A DNA stretch of 64,000 bases from Undaria pinnatifida (taxonomy: Eukaryota; Sar; Phaeophyceae; Laminariales; Alariaceae). Made by a program: the position numbers and the translations under genes. Below, piece by piece: positions 44,501-54,861 of this stretch (the stretch's first letter is position 1; each line of letters begins with the position of its first letter). The notes below the pieces were generated by a model, which had not been told where the DNA came from, ran no database searches, and was given only the letters and a program-made list of their open reading frames with translations. Where the stretch lies: NCBI GenBank assembly GCA_012845835.1, contig JABAKD010000029.1:4924000-4987999 (forward strand). The letters run 5' to 3'.

Positions 44501-46015
44501 CATTACCAGGCAGTTGATATAAAGGGATGTCTTCTTGCGACAATCGTCAGGTTTGTCCTTTAAGGGTTTGAAGTTTCCACGCACATATTGAAATGTCCCG
44601 CCCCCCGCCCCTACAAATCTTCCCTCCCCTCCCCTTATCCCTCTTGTTAAAAAAAAACACACCCCTCCCCCCCGCCCCCCGTCCCCAGATCCTCCCCCCC
44701 CCCCCCCTCCCTTTCCGCCTAGTTTGTCCAAACGCCCCACTCACAATCGAAATCGGCCAGAGTAATAAACACCCATACGCAGTTGATATCACGTCATTAT
44801 CTTTCTGACCATCCATGACGTAGTTTTCATTCTTTCTTCCCACCCCCCCCAAACCCCCCCCCCTCCAACGCCCTCTCGTTTACAACCACCCGCACGATCG
44901 CCTAGACCTAGCACCACGCGTATAACAAGCCCCTACATATCATTGATCTCACAGCCGGAGTGTATTTGAATATTATTTGTGACCTTAACTTCCTAAAGCA
45001 ACCCCCCCCCCCCCCCTCTCCTTCTCGCTCTCCTTTGCTCAAACGCCCCACCTAATATCGAAATCCGCCAGATTAATATACATATGACGATCAGGATATT
45101 ACCTCATCAGTTTTCTAGAGCAATCCATGCCTCCCCCCCCCCCCCCCCCCCTCCCCCCCCCCCCCCCCCCCGCCGGCCCCGAACGCCCCCTTTTCCCCTA
45201 CAACCGGCACCATCGCCTATACCTAGCACCACACGTATAACAAACCCCTCACCTTGAAGTCTTCTATTACCGCCCCCCCTCAGCCCACGCTCTCTTCGCC
45301 CCCCCCCCCCTGCCCCCACCCCGCACCTCCCCAACCCCCCCCACCCCATCCCAACCTCACCCCCTCGAACACTCCGCCCTCTCTCTACTTACTGATTGTA
45401 CGACCTACCCCAGGATATACAAGATGAACTGATGCATTATTTCCAAAAACGTTACATTTATCCTCTCGAAATAATGTACAGTTTCCACGCACAGATTGAG
45501 CTGCCCCACACGCCCCACCCCCTCCCCAACCCCCCCCTATGATAAACTGATGATTTTTCAAAAACAGTCAGATTTATCCCCTTAAAAGGACTGATGGCTT
45601 ACACGCACAAATTGCCCGCCCGTCCGCCACCCCCCCAATCCCCCCCCCCCCGTCTAACCCCGCTCGCATTTGATCAAAACCAGGCCCCGACGTCCTTCAA
45701 AACTCCGCCCCGCCCTCACCGGTTATTCGACTTACAGGATTCACCAGATAAACGGATATATTTCCCTCCACAGCTGTCAGGTTTTGTGCCCCTCAAAAAT
45801 GGGTTTTTTAGTTTCAGCACACAGACTGACTAACATCACCCTGTTGACCCTGATAGCTACACTGTAGTTGTATGGGGAGTCGCCGACCTATATCCTTGGT
45901 GAGGACACACAACTCGTAATGCGCGCGATCGGAGTATCACACACAGCTTGCAAAGATGAGTTTCGACGACATCTTCGATCTCACAGCTGAGGTGTATTTT
46001 CATATTTTATGATAT
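41590..46015 (+). repeat. Tandem array of the C-rich repeat (three units, F-H)
   Basis: Unit F (about 41590-42837) lacks its 5' part; unit G is 42838-44347 (1510 bp); unit H is 44348-46015. G and H both begin ATAATAAAAAAATGGT(G/A)CA. Each unit has five zones: AT-rich head; ATCGAAATCGGCCAGAGTAA block; ATCGCCTAGACCTAGCACCACGC block (twice); ACTGATTGTACGACTTACCCC block; and the conserved 3' half ending GCTGGAGTGTATTTTCATTTTCAATAA. Runs of 10-30 C separate the zones and differ in length between units. Pro-rich and (minus strand) Gly-rich frames here are C-run artefacts. The gypsy element 2 sits just past unit H. Confidence 0.92.
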
Positions 46016-46028
46016 ATATGGATACGAG

Positions 46029-46516
46029 TGTGGATACCATGTCCCCGAACCAACACGCCTAGGGAAAATGTCGAAACCCCTTCAACCTTCCAGACATCGT
46101 TTCTGGAAGGATCGCTTGGGGAACACGGGAGATTGTCATGTCTAGAACACGCAACGGAGCCTTCCCCTCCACGTTCCGCTGACGGATCCTCCGCGGAGGA
46201 TACACCGCCTAGCGGATTCTCCGCAGCGGGACTTTGGAAGGTCCCGCTGGATTGTTCCTTTCATCCAAGAGCTGAGGGTGCACTGACAACTGCTCGCCCA
46301 CCGCTCTCACAACAACAACAACAACAACTACTACTCCTTCTCCTTGCACTTCTGGGAGTCCTTCTGAACCTGTCCTGTCTCTCCCTCTGTCAACGGCCTG
46401 CTGTATCAGCCCGTGTTGTCACACACTCCGTTGTCGTAGTTCAACAGTGACAACACTCTGCTCACGCAGAGAGAGGTGGGATCACGACCCACCGACGGTT
46501 TTGACTACGAATCTTA
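46029..46516 (+). repeat. 5' LTR of element 2
   Basis: Begins TGTGGATACCATGTCCCCGA, ends GACTACGAATCTTA. An open frame (46028-46450) runs most of its length; it includes a (CAA)n(CTA)n tract giving Gln then Leu runs. No TATA box is obvious and no TGG primer site follows the LTR. Confidence 0.95.
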
Positions 46517-46575
46517 TAGGCGTCTGACGGCAGTTGAAAAATCAACTTGTTCGTATCGATTCCTAGTCTTGGGAG

Positions 46576-46836
46576 ATGTCGACTGACGGAGAGTACGCCG
46601 ACCCCGCAGCGGGAGGAAAAAACCCGCTACGCTCGGAAGGCGTCCAAGAGCACAAAGGGAATGCACCAGAAACCCCTGCACCGACTTCTCCCGCACCCAT
46701 CGTCGCCATTCTTGAGCGCCTAGCTCGCATCATCAATCACCTACTGGAACGCATGGAAAACGGCGAGATCGACCAGCTCTTCCGATTAACACAACTCCAT
46801 GCTCCAACAACTGGCAAGTATGAGTGTCTCAGGTAG
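46576..46836 (+). pseudogene. Gag N-terminal frame of element 2
   Basis: 86 codons starting ATG 60 bp after the LTR. The first half is Pro/Ala/Gly-rich; the second is a helix (IVAILERLARIINHLLERMEN) that looks like a gag oligomerisation coil. It overlaps the main gag frame, which is in another frame (from 46799). It probably was continuous with it before a frameshift near 46790, though two separate proteins cannot be excluded. Confidence 0.5.
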
Positions 46837-48034
46837 TTCGTCTGCCGCTTCGTCCGAGACTGACCCCTCGAACCCTTTTCCTGTCCAACCTGTCCAACCA
46901 GTTCCCACGTACGCAGGAGTGCTGTCCGCACCGAAAGCTGTCCCTTTCACGCCCAATGACGTACGTAGCTTACCGCGCTTAACTGGTAGCGCCGACGTTG
47001 ATGTTGCAGAGGTCGTGTATCAGTTTCGCCTCGTTGTTGGTTTCCGAGCGAAAGCCGTAGCTCCGCACGACGAGAAATTCGCGGATAATTTTGCCTTTGA
47101 GCATCTGTCACTTATCTGCGATGGTCCTTGTCTTACGCTATACCAACAACTAATGTCAGGAAGGTTTGATTGGTGTGCCAACCTTGTCAATGCCGAGAAC
47201 ATGAGTAATCCCGATTCGTTTGTCCCGCCTTTCACCTGGGAGGAGCTCAAATTAGCTCTTCTCCATATACGCATGCCCTCTAATTCGGTAGAGGAATGCG
47301 CCATTAAACTAGCGACTTTTAAGACCGAAAAAGGCGAGACTGTATCCCCCTCTGCGCTACGTTTCCGCGCGCTTATGTCCCAATTCGAATCGGTTGTCGA
47401 ACGTCATGCCAAAGGCCGTACGCCTTGGACAGCGATAGCTGTCACACTGTGGCAACACAGTCTGCCACCCGCATTGCAATTGTTGCAAAGTGGGAAAAAA
47501 GCAGTTACTTATTTTAAAGAAGCTGTCAAGCGTGCTCGCCGTCATGAGGCCGCACGCCTCACTGGTGGGGCCACCACTATAAGCGCCATGCAATTTATGT
47601 GCGTCCCAAACCGCACTGCTGTCCGTCAGTTGCAATCGCCGAGAAGGCAGCAACGTCAGCAGGGTCGTCAGCAGCAAGGCATTCGCCAGCAGCCGCGCCA
47701 ACGGGGAACTCAGCGAAGCAACAACCAACGCAAACCCCGCCGCCACTGCACCTATGATAGGTGCGACAAACCCGTAGGGCACTGGGAGTCCACGTGCCCG
47801 CAAAAGGCATGCGACATTAAGTCACGCCACGTTTCAAAGCGCGATAGTCGAATTCCCCCCGCGGCAACTCTCGCCGTTTCCGCCGCCACCACCGTGACGA
47901 CGACGACGACGACAACGATGCTGAAGACGACCGCAGGAGCCAGACGAGCAGCACACGTGGCGAGGACAACTGACGGAGCCCAGCTGTTGCAGCGCTACCT
48001 GCAGTTGGGACCCACCTTGCTACCTGTCCGGTAG
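46799..48034 (+). CDS. gag: Gag (capsid-nucleocapsid) of element 2
   Basis: 411 codons. The centre (residues about 60-250) is a helical, Trp/Phe/Leu-rich capsid-like region. Residues about 285-320 are Arg/Gln-rich. A zinc knuckle follows at 47747-47796, spaced C-X4-C-X5-H-X4-C, slightly longer than the usual C-X2-C-X4-H-X4-C. Gag packages element RNA into virus-like particles. The last 60 or so codons, from a (GAC)n tract (47893-47920) on, look out of frame, because similar sequence in frame 1 from 48034 leads toward protease. The true start is uncertain. Confidence 0.75.
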   Translation: MLQQLASMSVSGSSSAASSETDPSNPFPVQPVQPVPTYAGVLSAPKAVPFTPNDVRSLPRLTGSADVDVAEVVYQFRLVVGFRAKAVAPHDEKFADNFAFEHLSLICDGPCLTLYQQLMSGRFDWCANLVNAENMSNPDSFVPPFTWEELKLALLHIRMPSNSVEECAIKLATFKTEKGETVSPSALRFRALMSQFESVVERHAKGRTPWTAIAVTLWQHSLPPALQLLQSGKKAVTYFKEAVKRARRHEAARLTGGATTISAMQFMCVPNRTAVRQLQSPRRQQRQQGRQQQGIRQQPRQRGTQRSNNQRKPRRHCTYDRCDKPVGHWESTCPQKACDIKSRHVSKRDSRIPPAATLAVSAATTVTTTTTTTMLKTTAGARRAAHVARTTDGAQLLQRYLQLGPTLLPVR

Positions 48035-48435
48035 GCGAGGTTAGCGCGAAGAGAAAACTCATCGCAACAGTAGCAGTAGGTACTAAATGTCCCGTACCGA
48101 ATGTCCTTGTCGATGGTAGAAGCAGTCACGGAGTTGACCGTGGTTTGTCTGTTAAGAGTGTCCTCGTCTCAGGTCAAAGTGGTCAGGTATCCAGCTCACT
48201 CCGTCCCCGCAAGCAGGTGACGTTTGCTGATGATACCCCGGTGTCTGCGTGCGTGTCCGAATGTAGTCGTAGTACTCAGCGGCCACGCCACACGAGCCTG
48301 AGTGTCATGGGTGATGTTCGCCCCCCCCCCAAAACAAAAAGACAACTGCGTGGCACAGCTCGATGCTGGCATGCAAACGCCATCCTTTTTCTTTGTTCTT
48401 TTCGTCTCGCAGAGTGCAGATTTCTGGCTCTATAG
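48034..48435 (+). pseudogene. Gag-protease linker of element 2
   Basis: A frame open from 48034 to a stop at 48433, with SVKSVLVSGQSGQVSSSL and RPRKQVTFADDTPVSAC; the frame listed from an ATG-like start at 48145 is part of it. It lies between gag and the protease motif but in a different frame from each. At least two indels must have occurred. Low-complexity linkers of this sort are common between nucleocapsid and protease. Confidence 0.45.
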
Positions 48436-49193
48436 AAGACTATCCAGTCCCCGCAATCACTGTGGATACTGCTACTGATGTGTCAGTAGTTTCTCATGCA
48501 TGGTTAAAGTCACACCCAACCTTGCATTCTGTCATTATCCAACCTGTCCCGCCAACCGCCGTTGCCTTGAAAGCAGCGAATAGTTGGCCGTGGAATGTCT
48601 TAGGGTTTGTTGTTTTTTCACTCACCCTTGGTACGATTACGCACGATGTCGAAACATTAGTTGAACCGTCTCTTGGTCCCGATTCAATACTCCTTGATAA
48701 CAGTGTCATGTGTATTTTTGGAGCTGTTCTTGATTGGGAAAACCAAGTAATGTCTTTTCCTTCTACTGGTGATTCTATACCAGCAGTTCATCGTACTAGC
48801 TACCCCGCGTCCCGCCCCGCTGATCCCTCCACTGTCTCTAGCGACTCTATCCTGTCTGTCGCTGCTGTCCACCATGATGCAGAAGGAGTCGATGTCAGGT
48901 TGCGTGAACGTGTTGATCTTAAACCGAGACACGAGGCCCTTGTCGTAGCTTTTTCTGGTTGTCTTACCGCGCACGATTCTACTGTTGTGGTAGAACCCCT
49001 AATCATGTCTGAGCTTGCGTTTTTGGAGTCCAGTAGCTCGTCAGTGTTCGAGAAAATTATTGTCGCTTGCACTCTTGCTACTTGGCATGGTGCTGATGGT
49101 TCAGTAGCCGTGCAAATTGCAAACCCGCGTCTTCTGATGGGGTTGCGCTACCTATTGATTTATGTCTTGGTCAGTTATTCACTGTGTCCGTAG
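48405..49193 (+). pseudogene. Aspartic protease and RT-leading region of element 2
   Basis: The frame contains PAITVDTATDVSVVS with the Asp-Thr-Ala of the retropepsin active site at 48465-48473, preceded by a hydrophobic strand as usual. A later LGPDSILLD (the ILG-D-like strand) fits the protease fold. It cleaves Gag-Pol. The frame continues open to 49193, but from about 49140 the sensible reading (LPIDLCLGQLF...) passes to the frame of the pol gene, so there is a frameshift. Confidence 0.7.
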
Positions 49194-51757
49194 TGATGCC
49201 TGATCAATTGCACGTTGATGCCATTGCGAAAACTTCTACATCAGTTGATGAAATAGCTCAAACCAAATCCGAGATTGAAGGTCCCCTGTCCAAAGCTTTT
49301 ACTAACACTAAGCTCACGTCTGACCAGAAAGTCTCTGTCCTAGATTTGTGCGCTCGATACCGTCCTGTCTTTGCCTTGTCAATGTCAGAGCTAGGTCGTT
49401 GCACCAATGCAGAAGCAACATTTCCTTTGCCTCCTGACACCCGACCTATCGATCGTCCCCCGTACCGCGCCAACCCTCGAGCTAAAGCTGTCATTGGTAA
49501 GTGTGTTCACGATATGCTTGAATGGGGCATCATCGAAGAACGTTGTAGCCCGTGGGGTAGCCCGTGTACGCTTGTCGCAAAGAAGAACGGTAGCCCTCAT
49601 TTTTGTGTTGATTATCGTCATACCCTCAACCGTAACATCGTCCGCAAGAGCTGGCCCCTCCCGAACTTAGATTCCTGTCTGGATGCAGTCGGAGGCGTCA
49701 AATCCATCTCTACAGCTGATGTCCTCAGTACGTTCTGGCAGCTACCCGTCGCAGAAGAGCACATTGACCGGACAGCATTCGTCACTCCGACCGGCAAGTT
49801 TTGTGTTAAACGTATGCTTTTTGGAGTTTGTAATGCCCCATGGTTGGGTTAACACATGATGTCTGTCACTTTCGGCCACCTTGGTCCTGAGTCGGGTATT
49901 CTTACGTACATGGACGATATCATTTGTCTTAATTCTACGTTTGAAGCTCACCTGAAATCGCTCGAGCAAATGTTCTCAGCGTTACTGGCAGCTGGCTTAA
50001 CTTTAAAACCGACCAAACTTCAATTCGGTCAGAAATAAATCGAGTATCTTGGCCATGTCATTTCGGAAAAAGGTGTTTCAATCAGTACCGACGGTGTCAA
50101 AGCCATTTTAGCATTGCCTGAGCCTGAGTGTATCAAAGATAATCGCGGATTCTTAGGTACACTCAACTATGTCCGCCGTTTTATAGACGGTTATGCTAAA
50201 ATAACAGCACCGCTGGTTGAACTCACTCGTAAGGATTTTGTCAAAAAGACCGCTTTCAAGAAGGCTTTTGGGCTCGCGCAACGTGAAGCATTCGCTCGCG
50301 CGAAGCGCGCCCTTAGTTCCGCACCGGTCCTTAAATACCCAGATATTACTCGGGAATTTAATGTCCATACCGATGCCTCAGAAGCAGGAGTAGGAGCATT
50401 TCTCGCTCAACGCTCACGCGAAAGCAGCTCCGATTCCGATCTTGATATCATCGTGTATTATAGTCACCGTTTTTCAAAAAGCCAGCGTAATTATAGTGCC
50501 ACCATGAAAGAGTGTTGTGCTGTGGTCTGGGCTGTCACCCACTGGCGTCCGTACTTATGGGACAAGCATTTCACATGCTGTACCGACCACCAAGCACTAA
50601 CCTACCTATATAAAATGCAGGACACCTCTAACATGCTCACCCGATGGGCGATCGCACTTCAGAATTGCGATTTCACTGTCAAACATGTTCCAGGCAAATT
50701 CAATGTCGTGCCTGATATGTTGTCTCGTGCTTCTAGCGAAGTCAACGGGGAACCCATCCCATCCGAGCCCAGATTAGCCGCCATTTGTCGCAATGTACCG
50801 ATTGAGGGACCGTACTATCCACCTGGGCCCCGCGAGTACGAACTCTCCGCTTCTAATTTGCACGACGTAGCACCTGTAGAAAGCGACCGTGAATTATTCA
50901 TAAGCGCCGTGCCTGTCTTCCCTACTGTAGACCCCGCGAAACTCGTCGATCTACAGAAAAGGGAATTTTATCAGTATTTTGAGTACCTCCGAGCACCAAC
51001 ATCGGCCCCACTCCCTAGTGGAGAATCTAAATACACGATGAGCTACATCTTTTTAAATGAAGGATTGCTATTTCGTTCGTACCTTCCTGGTCACCTACGG
51101 AAGCGTAGCACTTTCCGCGATCAACTGGTAGTGCCTACATCTCTCCGAAAAATTGTCATTAATTCGTGTCATGATCTACCAGCGTCTGGAGGTCATTCAG
51201 CTGTTAAAGCAACATTCGATACCATTCGTGATAGATTTTGGTGGCCGACCATGTCCACGGATGTCCGTACTCATATTGAAGCGTGTCTGTATTGCCAACA
51301 ACGCAAGTCATCCCACCGCCCGCCCAAGTTGCCTGTGGGACACCGCCCTGTCACGCGCGCGTTCCAATGCGTCGCTGTTGATCTTGTCGAGTATAAAAGA
51401 TTGTCACAAGTAAATCGCTTCATCCTTTCTGTCATCGACTATCATACTCGATTTGTCATTTTGATAGCCATCAAAAATAAGGCGGCTTGCACGATCGTTC
51501 GCCATCTAATCGAACGCGTGTTCTCGGTGTTTGGCCCTCCAGAAAAACTTCATTCCGACCAAGGAAAGGAATTTGATAACGAATTGATCAGGGAATTACA
51601 ATTAGTTTTTGGATATAAGAAAACGCGTACAGCCGCTTTTCGCCCTCAGGGCAACTCTGTCTTAGAGCGTGCACACAGCACTGTCCACAATATGTTGGCG
51701 ATGTACAGCAACTTGTCCTGCGATAATTGGGCAGAGCTGTTGCCTTTTTCCAGCTAG
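49184..51757 (+). pseudogene. pol: Pol (RT, RNase H, integrase) of element 2
   Basis: One frame with two TAA stops, at 49850 and 50036. RT (about 49430-50070): FPLPPDTRPIDRPPYR, WGIIEERCSPWGSP, FCVDYRHTLNRN, then YMDD at 49907-49918 and LGHVISEKGV. RNase H (about 50365-50730): HTDASEAG, MKECCAVVWAV, CTDHQAL. Integrase zinc region (about 51180-51310): H-H and C-X2-C. Integrase core: catalytic Asp 51380, Asp 51557 (HSDQGKEF) and Glu 51665 (LERAH), all intact. The frame ends at 51755 because the T-run at 51745-51750 is one base out of phase. Confidence 0.93.
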
Positions 51758-52549
51758 CTCACAATACAGCTTACTCTACCACGCTCCAGGAAACTCCTCA
51801 TTTCCTGATGTTTGGACGTGCAGCTGTACTACCTGTCGATCTAATTCTTGGAGTACCGTCCACCTCCGCACCGCAATCACAGCTTGACTATTCTAAACAG
51901 ACTGTCGGAAACTTGCAATTTGCGTAGGAGCTGGCCCGCCGTAATCTTAAAGAGCGAGCGGATAAGCAAGCGGTCGCAAATGAGACTCTGTCGTTTCCCA
52001 GTTTCAAACCTGGAGAACAGGTATTAATCCACCGCCCATACACTGAAGCTGATGGTCCCAATCCAAATTGATCAGCCCCTGGCGTGGACCATATACTGTG
52101 CGAGCGCAAACGTCACCCGTCATCTGTCGCGTCACTAAAATGGCAACCCCGCCGAGATTACTGTTCACCTTGGCCGGATGAAAAAATACTATGTCCCTCA
52201 GTCGTCCCCTGCCCCTGACCTTGATGCGCTCGACGATTTATTTTTAGGGACCACTCTTCCCGTGCCCGATCTCGAAGGCTCATTGTCGAAAGTTATGATC
52301 GGTGCGTTCACGGTTGAAACTATTGATGGACATAAAAGGGGAGTAGAAGCAGCATCTCTCACCAACTTCCAATATAATCTCAAGTTGGAAGGTTATCCTA
52401 CCCAGATGGGTATCTGGCGTCATGTCAACGCCATTCCTCAATGCAGAGATATGATTGCTTCCTACCGTGCTGCAGTATTGTGGACGGACTCTTCAGCATT
52501 TAACCCTCTTACGCGGAAGTCTCATTCTGTCCCCGCGGATGTTCCATAG
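51727..52549 (+). pseudogene. Integrase C-terminus and Pol tail of element 2
   Basis: After the frameshift near 51748, integrase resumes as LAHNTAYSTTLQETPHFLMF, then GRAAVLPVDLILG. It runs past a TAG at 51925 into KPGEQVLIHRP (the GD-V-V block) and, with two further frame changes (near 52068 and 52160), into HLGRMKKYYVPQ, the VH--RLK-Y-like end. From 52178 a last open frame of 123 codons carries an unrecognised acidic and Trp-containing tail, ending at a TAG at 52547. Confidence 0.75.
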
Positions 52550-54360
52550 CACTTTTATTGGGCTTTTCTTGTATCGTCTTGTCTTGTTTTAGCGCTTTAT
52601 TTTGTCACATCAGACTGAGCAACTACTGATATCAGCCCTGTGCTATTTGTTCCATCACATGTGTCAAGCTCCTGCGGGAGTTGTTTTTCTTTCAAGGTGT
52701 GGTCACCTCATGGCTTGTCTGTTGTCCAGTGCGAGTACCGCGCACTCTAAAGTATTGTCCTCGCCCTCCGTGGTGAACTGTATTCTTAGCACCTTATGTC
52801 TTTTGGTTGACTTCCCTGTATTTTGGCTCCCAGCTCAGCGGTATGTTTTGATCCCGCGATTGAGATGGTCCACCGTACTAGTTTGACTAGTACCTTTAGG
52901 CCTGCAATGGTAAAAACCAAATCACCTCAATTGCAGGGGGGGTGACCGTCAGGTCTAGCATAGCCAAAAAAAGCATGTGTCTAGTGTGTGTGCCAACTTG
53001 TCGATGTCTTCGGCGTACCGTCACACGAGTATTCTCGTGACTTCGTTATATCGCCATTCGCAGTGCTCTGCGTAGTTTGTTGTTTTCGTCTGTTTTCTTT
53101 TGATTTTCAGCAGTTTGGTTTCTTGCGCATTGCCTTCTGTATGCACCGTAAGTATCGTACAACCTGAGGTTAGCACTTATTGGCACGATGTATAGTCGTA
53201 AGAGACCCGACTCCCATCGCTTTATGGGGGGTCGTTCTCATGTCTTTTGTTGTCATGTAAAAAAAAAAAAATCGTTGGACACTTGTCTCTTCAGTACTGA
53301 AAAGTACTCGGCACCGTAGCACACCAGTGGTTGGATTGATAATAAATATCCAGCGTTCGCGCTCACCATTTGTCTTCGGAAAATGCCTCATTCTGTTACG
53401 ATCTGTATTTGATACAGACATAGATGAACTACGGCATACATTATGTGTCTGTCTGTCGAACGCTTGTATGTCTCCCACTGCACACTCCGATATCGTTGGA
53501 CATCTGCGGCATAATGCCCGTATGCACGATTACTGTCAGTCAACTTGTCGCCTTTTTTTACCCATTGTTTTTTCCAGTAGTTTTCATATAGATGCGACCC
53601 TGAAATGTATACTGTTGGCGGTTGTCTCGTGTCGACTTCGGTCACCGCCCAGGCTGTTATGTGTACCATAATTGACTTACGATTCGGTCTCGAACACCCA
53701 TCAGATGCCAACTGATGTGTACCACAATTGACTTCTGATTCGGTCTCGAACACCCATCAGATGCCAAGTGTAGTGTGATCAGCCGAATGTCCTTGTCGCA
53801 GTATAACATGTTTGGTGTATAATTTATTGTCTCCGTCAGGTAAGTCGTTTTGCTTTCCAGCATATACGACTCATGTCACGCCTGTTGAGCCTTCAGCCAT
53901 GTTGTCCACACGATGAGTATACACACTCGTTTCGTGTAGCGTGCGTCTAATTAGCATATTTTTGCTAATATACCCGGGATATTTATTTTTTGTCGTTGCT
54001 CTCGCACGCCTCTGTCCAAGATCATTTTTCTATATTTTGTCGTAATCGACAGCTGGCCAGCCGCAATGTCCGCGATATGTATTTGAACATACCGCATGCG
54101 AAAGGATTATGCTCTTGTCATTCGCTAGATATTATCATGTCCGATCCTATGTCCGGATTTTTATCCACATGTCTACGGTACTACAGCAGTTTGTCAGTTT
54201 GTCATGCTGTCTCGTCCATCTTGTCCAAAGGAGTGTACAAACTGCCGAGCGTTAGCGAATCGCCACTGGAAGTTTGTATATCAACTAGACGTGTTGTTAC
54301 TCTTGTCGATGGTTCCGTTACTTTTGAGTTTTGGTGGAGTTCGAGCTTCATCACCACGAG
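52550..54360. other. 1.8-kb 3' untranslated interior of element 2
   Basis: There is no frame with an identifiable domain; the longest are 94-127 codons. It contains a 56-bp tandem duplication (53659-53714 and 53715-53765, with GATTCGGTCTCGAACACCCA) and CTTGTC-rich sequence. The position, after integrase and before the 3' LTR, is where some gypsy elements carry an env-like or accessory gene; none is visible here. Confidence 0.6.
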
Positions 54361-54373
54361 AACTGGGGGGTGA
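54361..54373 (+). other. Polypurine tract candidate of element 2
   Basis: AACTGGGGGGTGA sits directly before the TG of the 3' LTR. Its G6 run resembles that of element 1 (CTGGGGGGG). Confidence 0.45.
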
Positions 54374-54861
54374 TGTGGATATCATGTCCCCGAACCAACA
54401 CGCCTAGGGAAAATGTCGAAACCCCTTCAACCTTCCAGACATCGTTTCTGGAAGGATCGCTTGGGGAACACGGGAGATTGTCATGTCTAGAACACGCAAC
54501 GGAGCTTTCCCCTCCACGTTCCGCTGACGGATCCTCCGCGGCGGATACACCGCCTAGCGGATTCTCCGCAGCGGGACTTTGGAAGGTCCTGCTGGATTGT
54601 TCCTTTCATCCAAGAGCTGAGGGTGCACTGACAACTGCTCGCCCACCGCTCTCACAACAACAACAACAACAACTACTACTCCTTCACCGTGCACTTCCGG
54701 GAGTCCTTCTCAGCCTGTCCTGTCTCTCCCCCTGTCAACGGCCTGCTGTATCAGCCCGTGTTGTCACACACTCCGCCGTCGTAGTTCAACAGTGAGAACA
54801 CTCTGCTCACGCAGAGAGAAGTGGGATCACGACCCATCGACGGTTTTGACTACGAATCTTA
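54374..54861 (+). repeat. 3' LTR of element 2
   Basis: Begins TGTGGATATCATGTCCCCGA and ends GACTACGAATCTTA. It matches 46029-46516 without indels. The substitutions cluster in the second half. Confidence 0.95.

Larger units (their letters stand above)
46029..54861 (+). mobile_element. Ty3/gypsy LTR retrotransposon (element 2), nearly full length
   Basis: Two 488-bp LTRs (46029-46516 and 54374-54861) differ at about 15 positions by my count (about 97% identical, no indels). They flank gag, protease, RT, RNase H and integrase in the Ty3/gypsy order, all on the plus strand. The 5-bp duplication ACGAG lies at 46024-46028 and 54861-54865; the terminal A is shared, so the LTR may end one base earlier. 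The reading frame is broken by several stops and frameshifts, so the copy is not autonomous. About 1.8 kb between the end of pol and the 3' LTR has no recognisable gene. Start of the LTR is TG, but the end is TTA or TT rather than CA. Confidence 0.96.

Noticed and set aside
41948-45349. Gly-rich and Pro-rich proteins on both strands of the C-rich array
   Set aside because: They are produced by C runs and shift frame between units, so there is no coding conservation.
46517-46560. Primer-binding site of element 2
   Set aside because: No TGG-initiated tRNA complement follows the LTR directly. A non-standard primer cannot be judged without a tRNA set.
51740-51757. Programmed frameshift in the integrase of element 2
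   Set aside because: The shift lies in a T run inside integrase, not at the gag-pol boundary where programmed shifts occur. A one-base indel is more likely.
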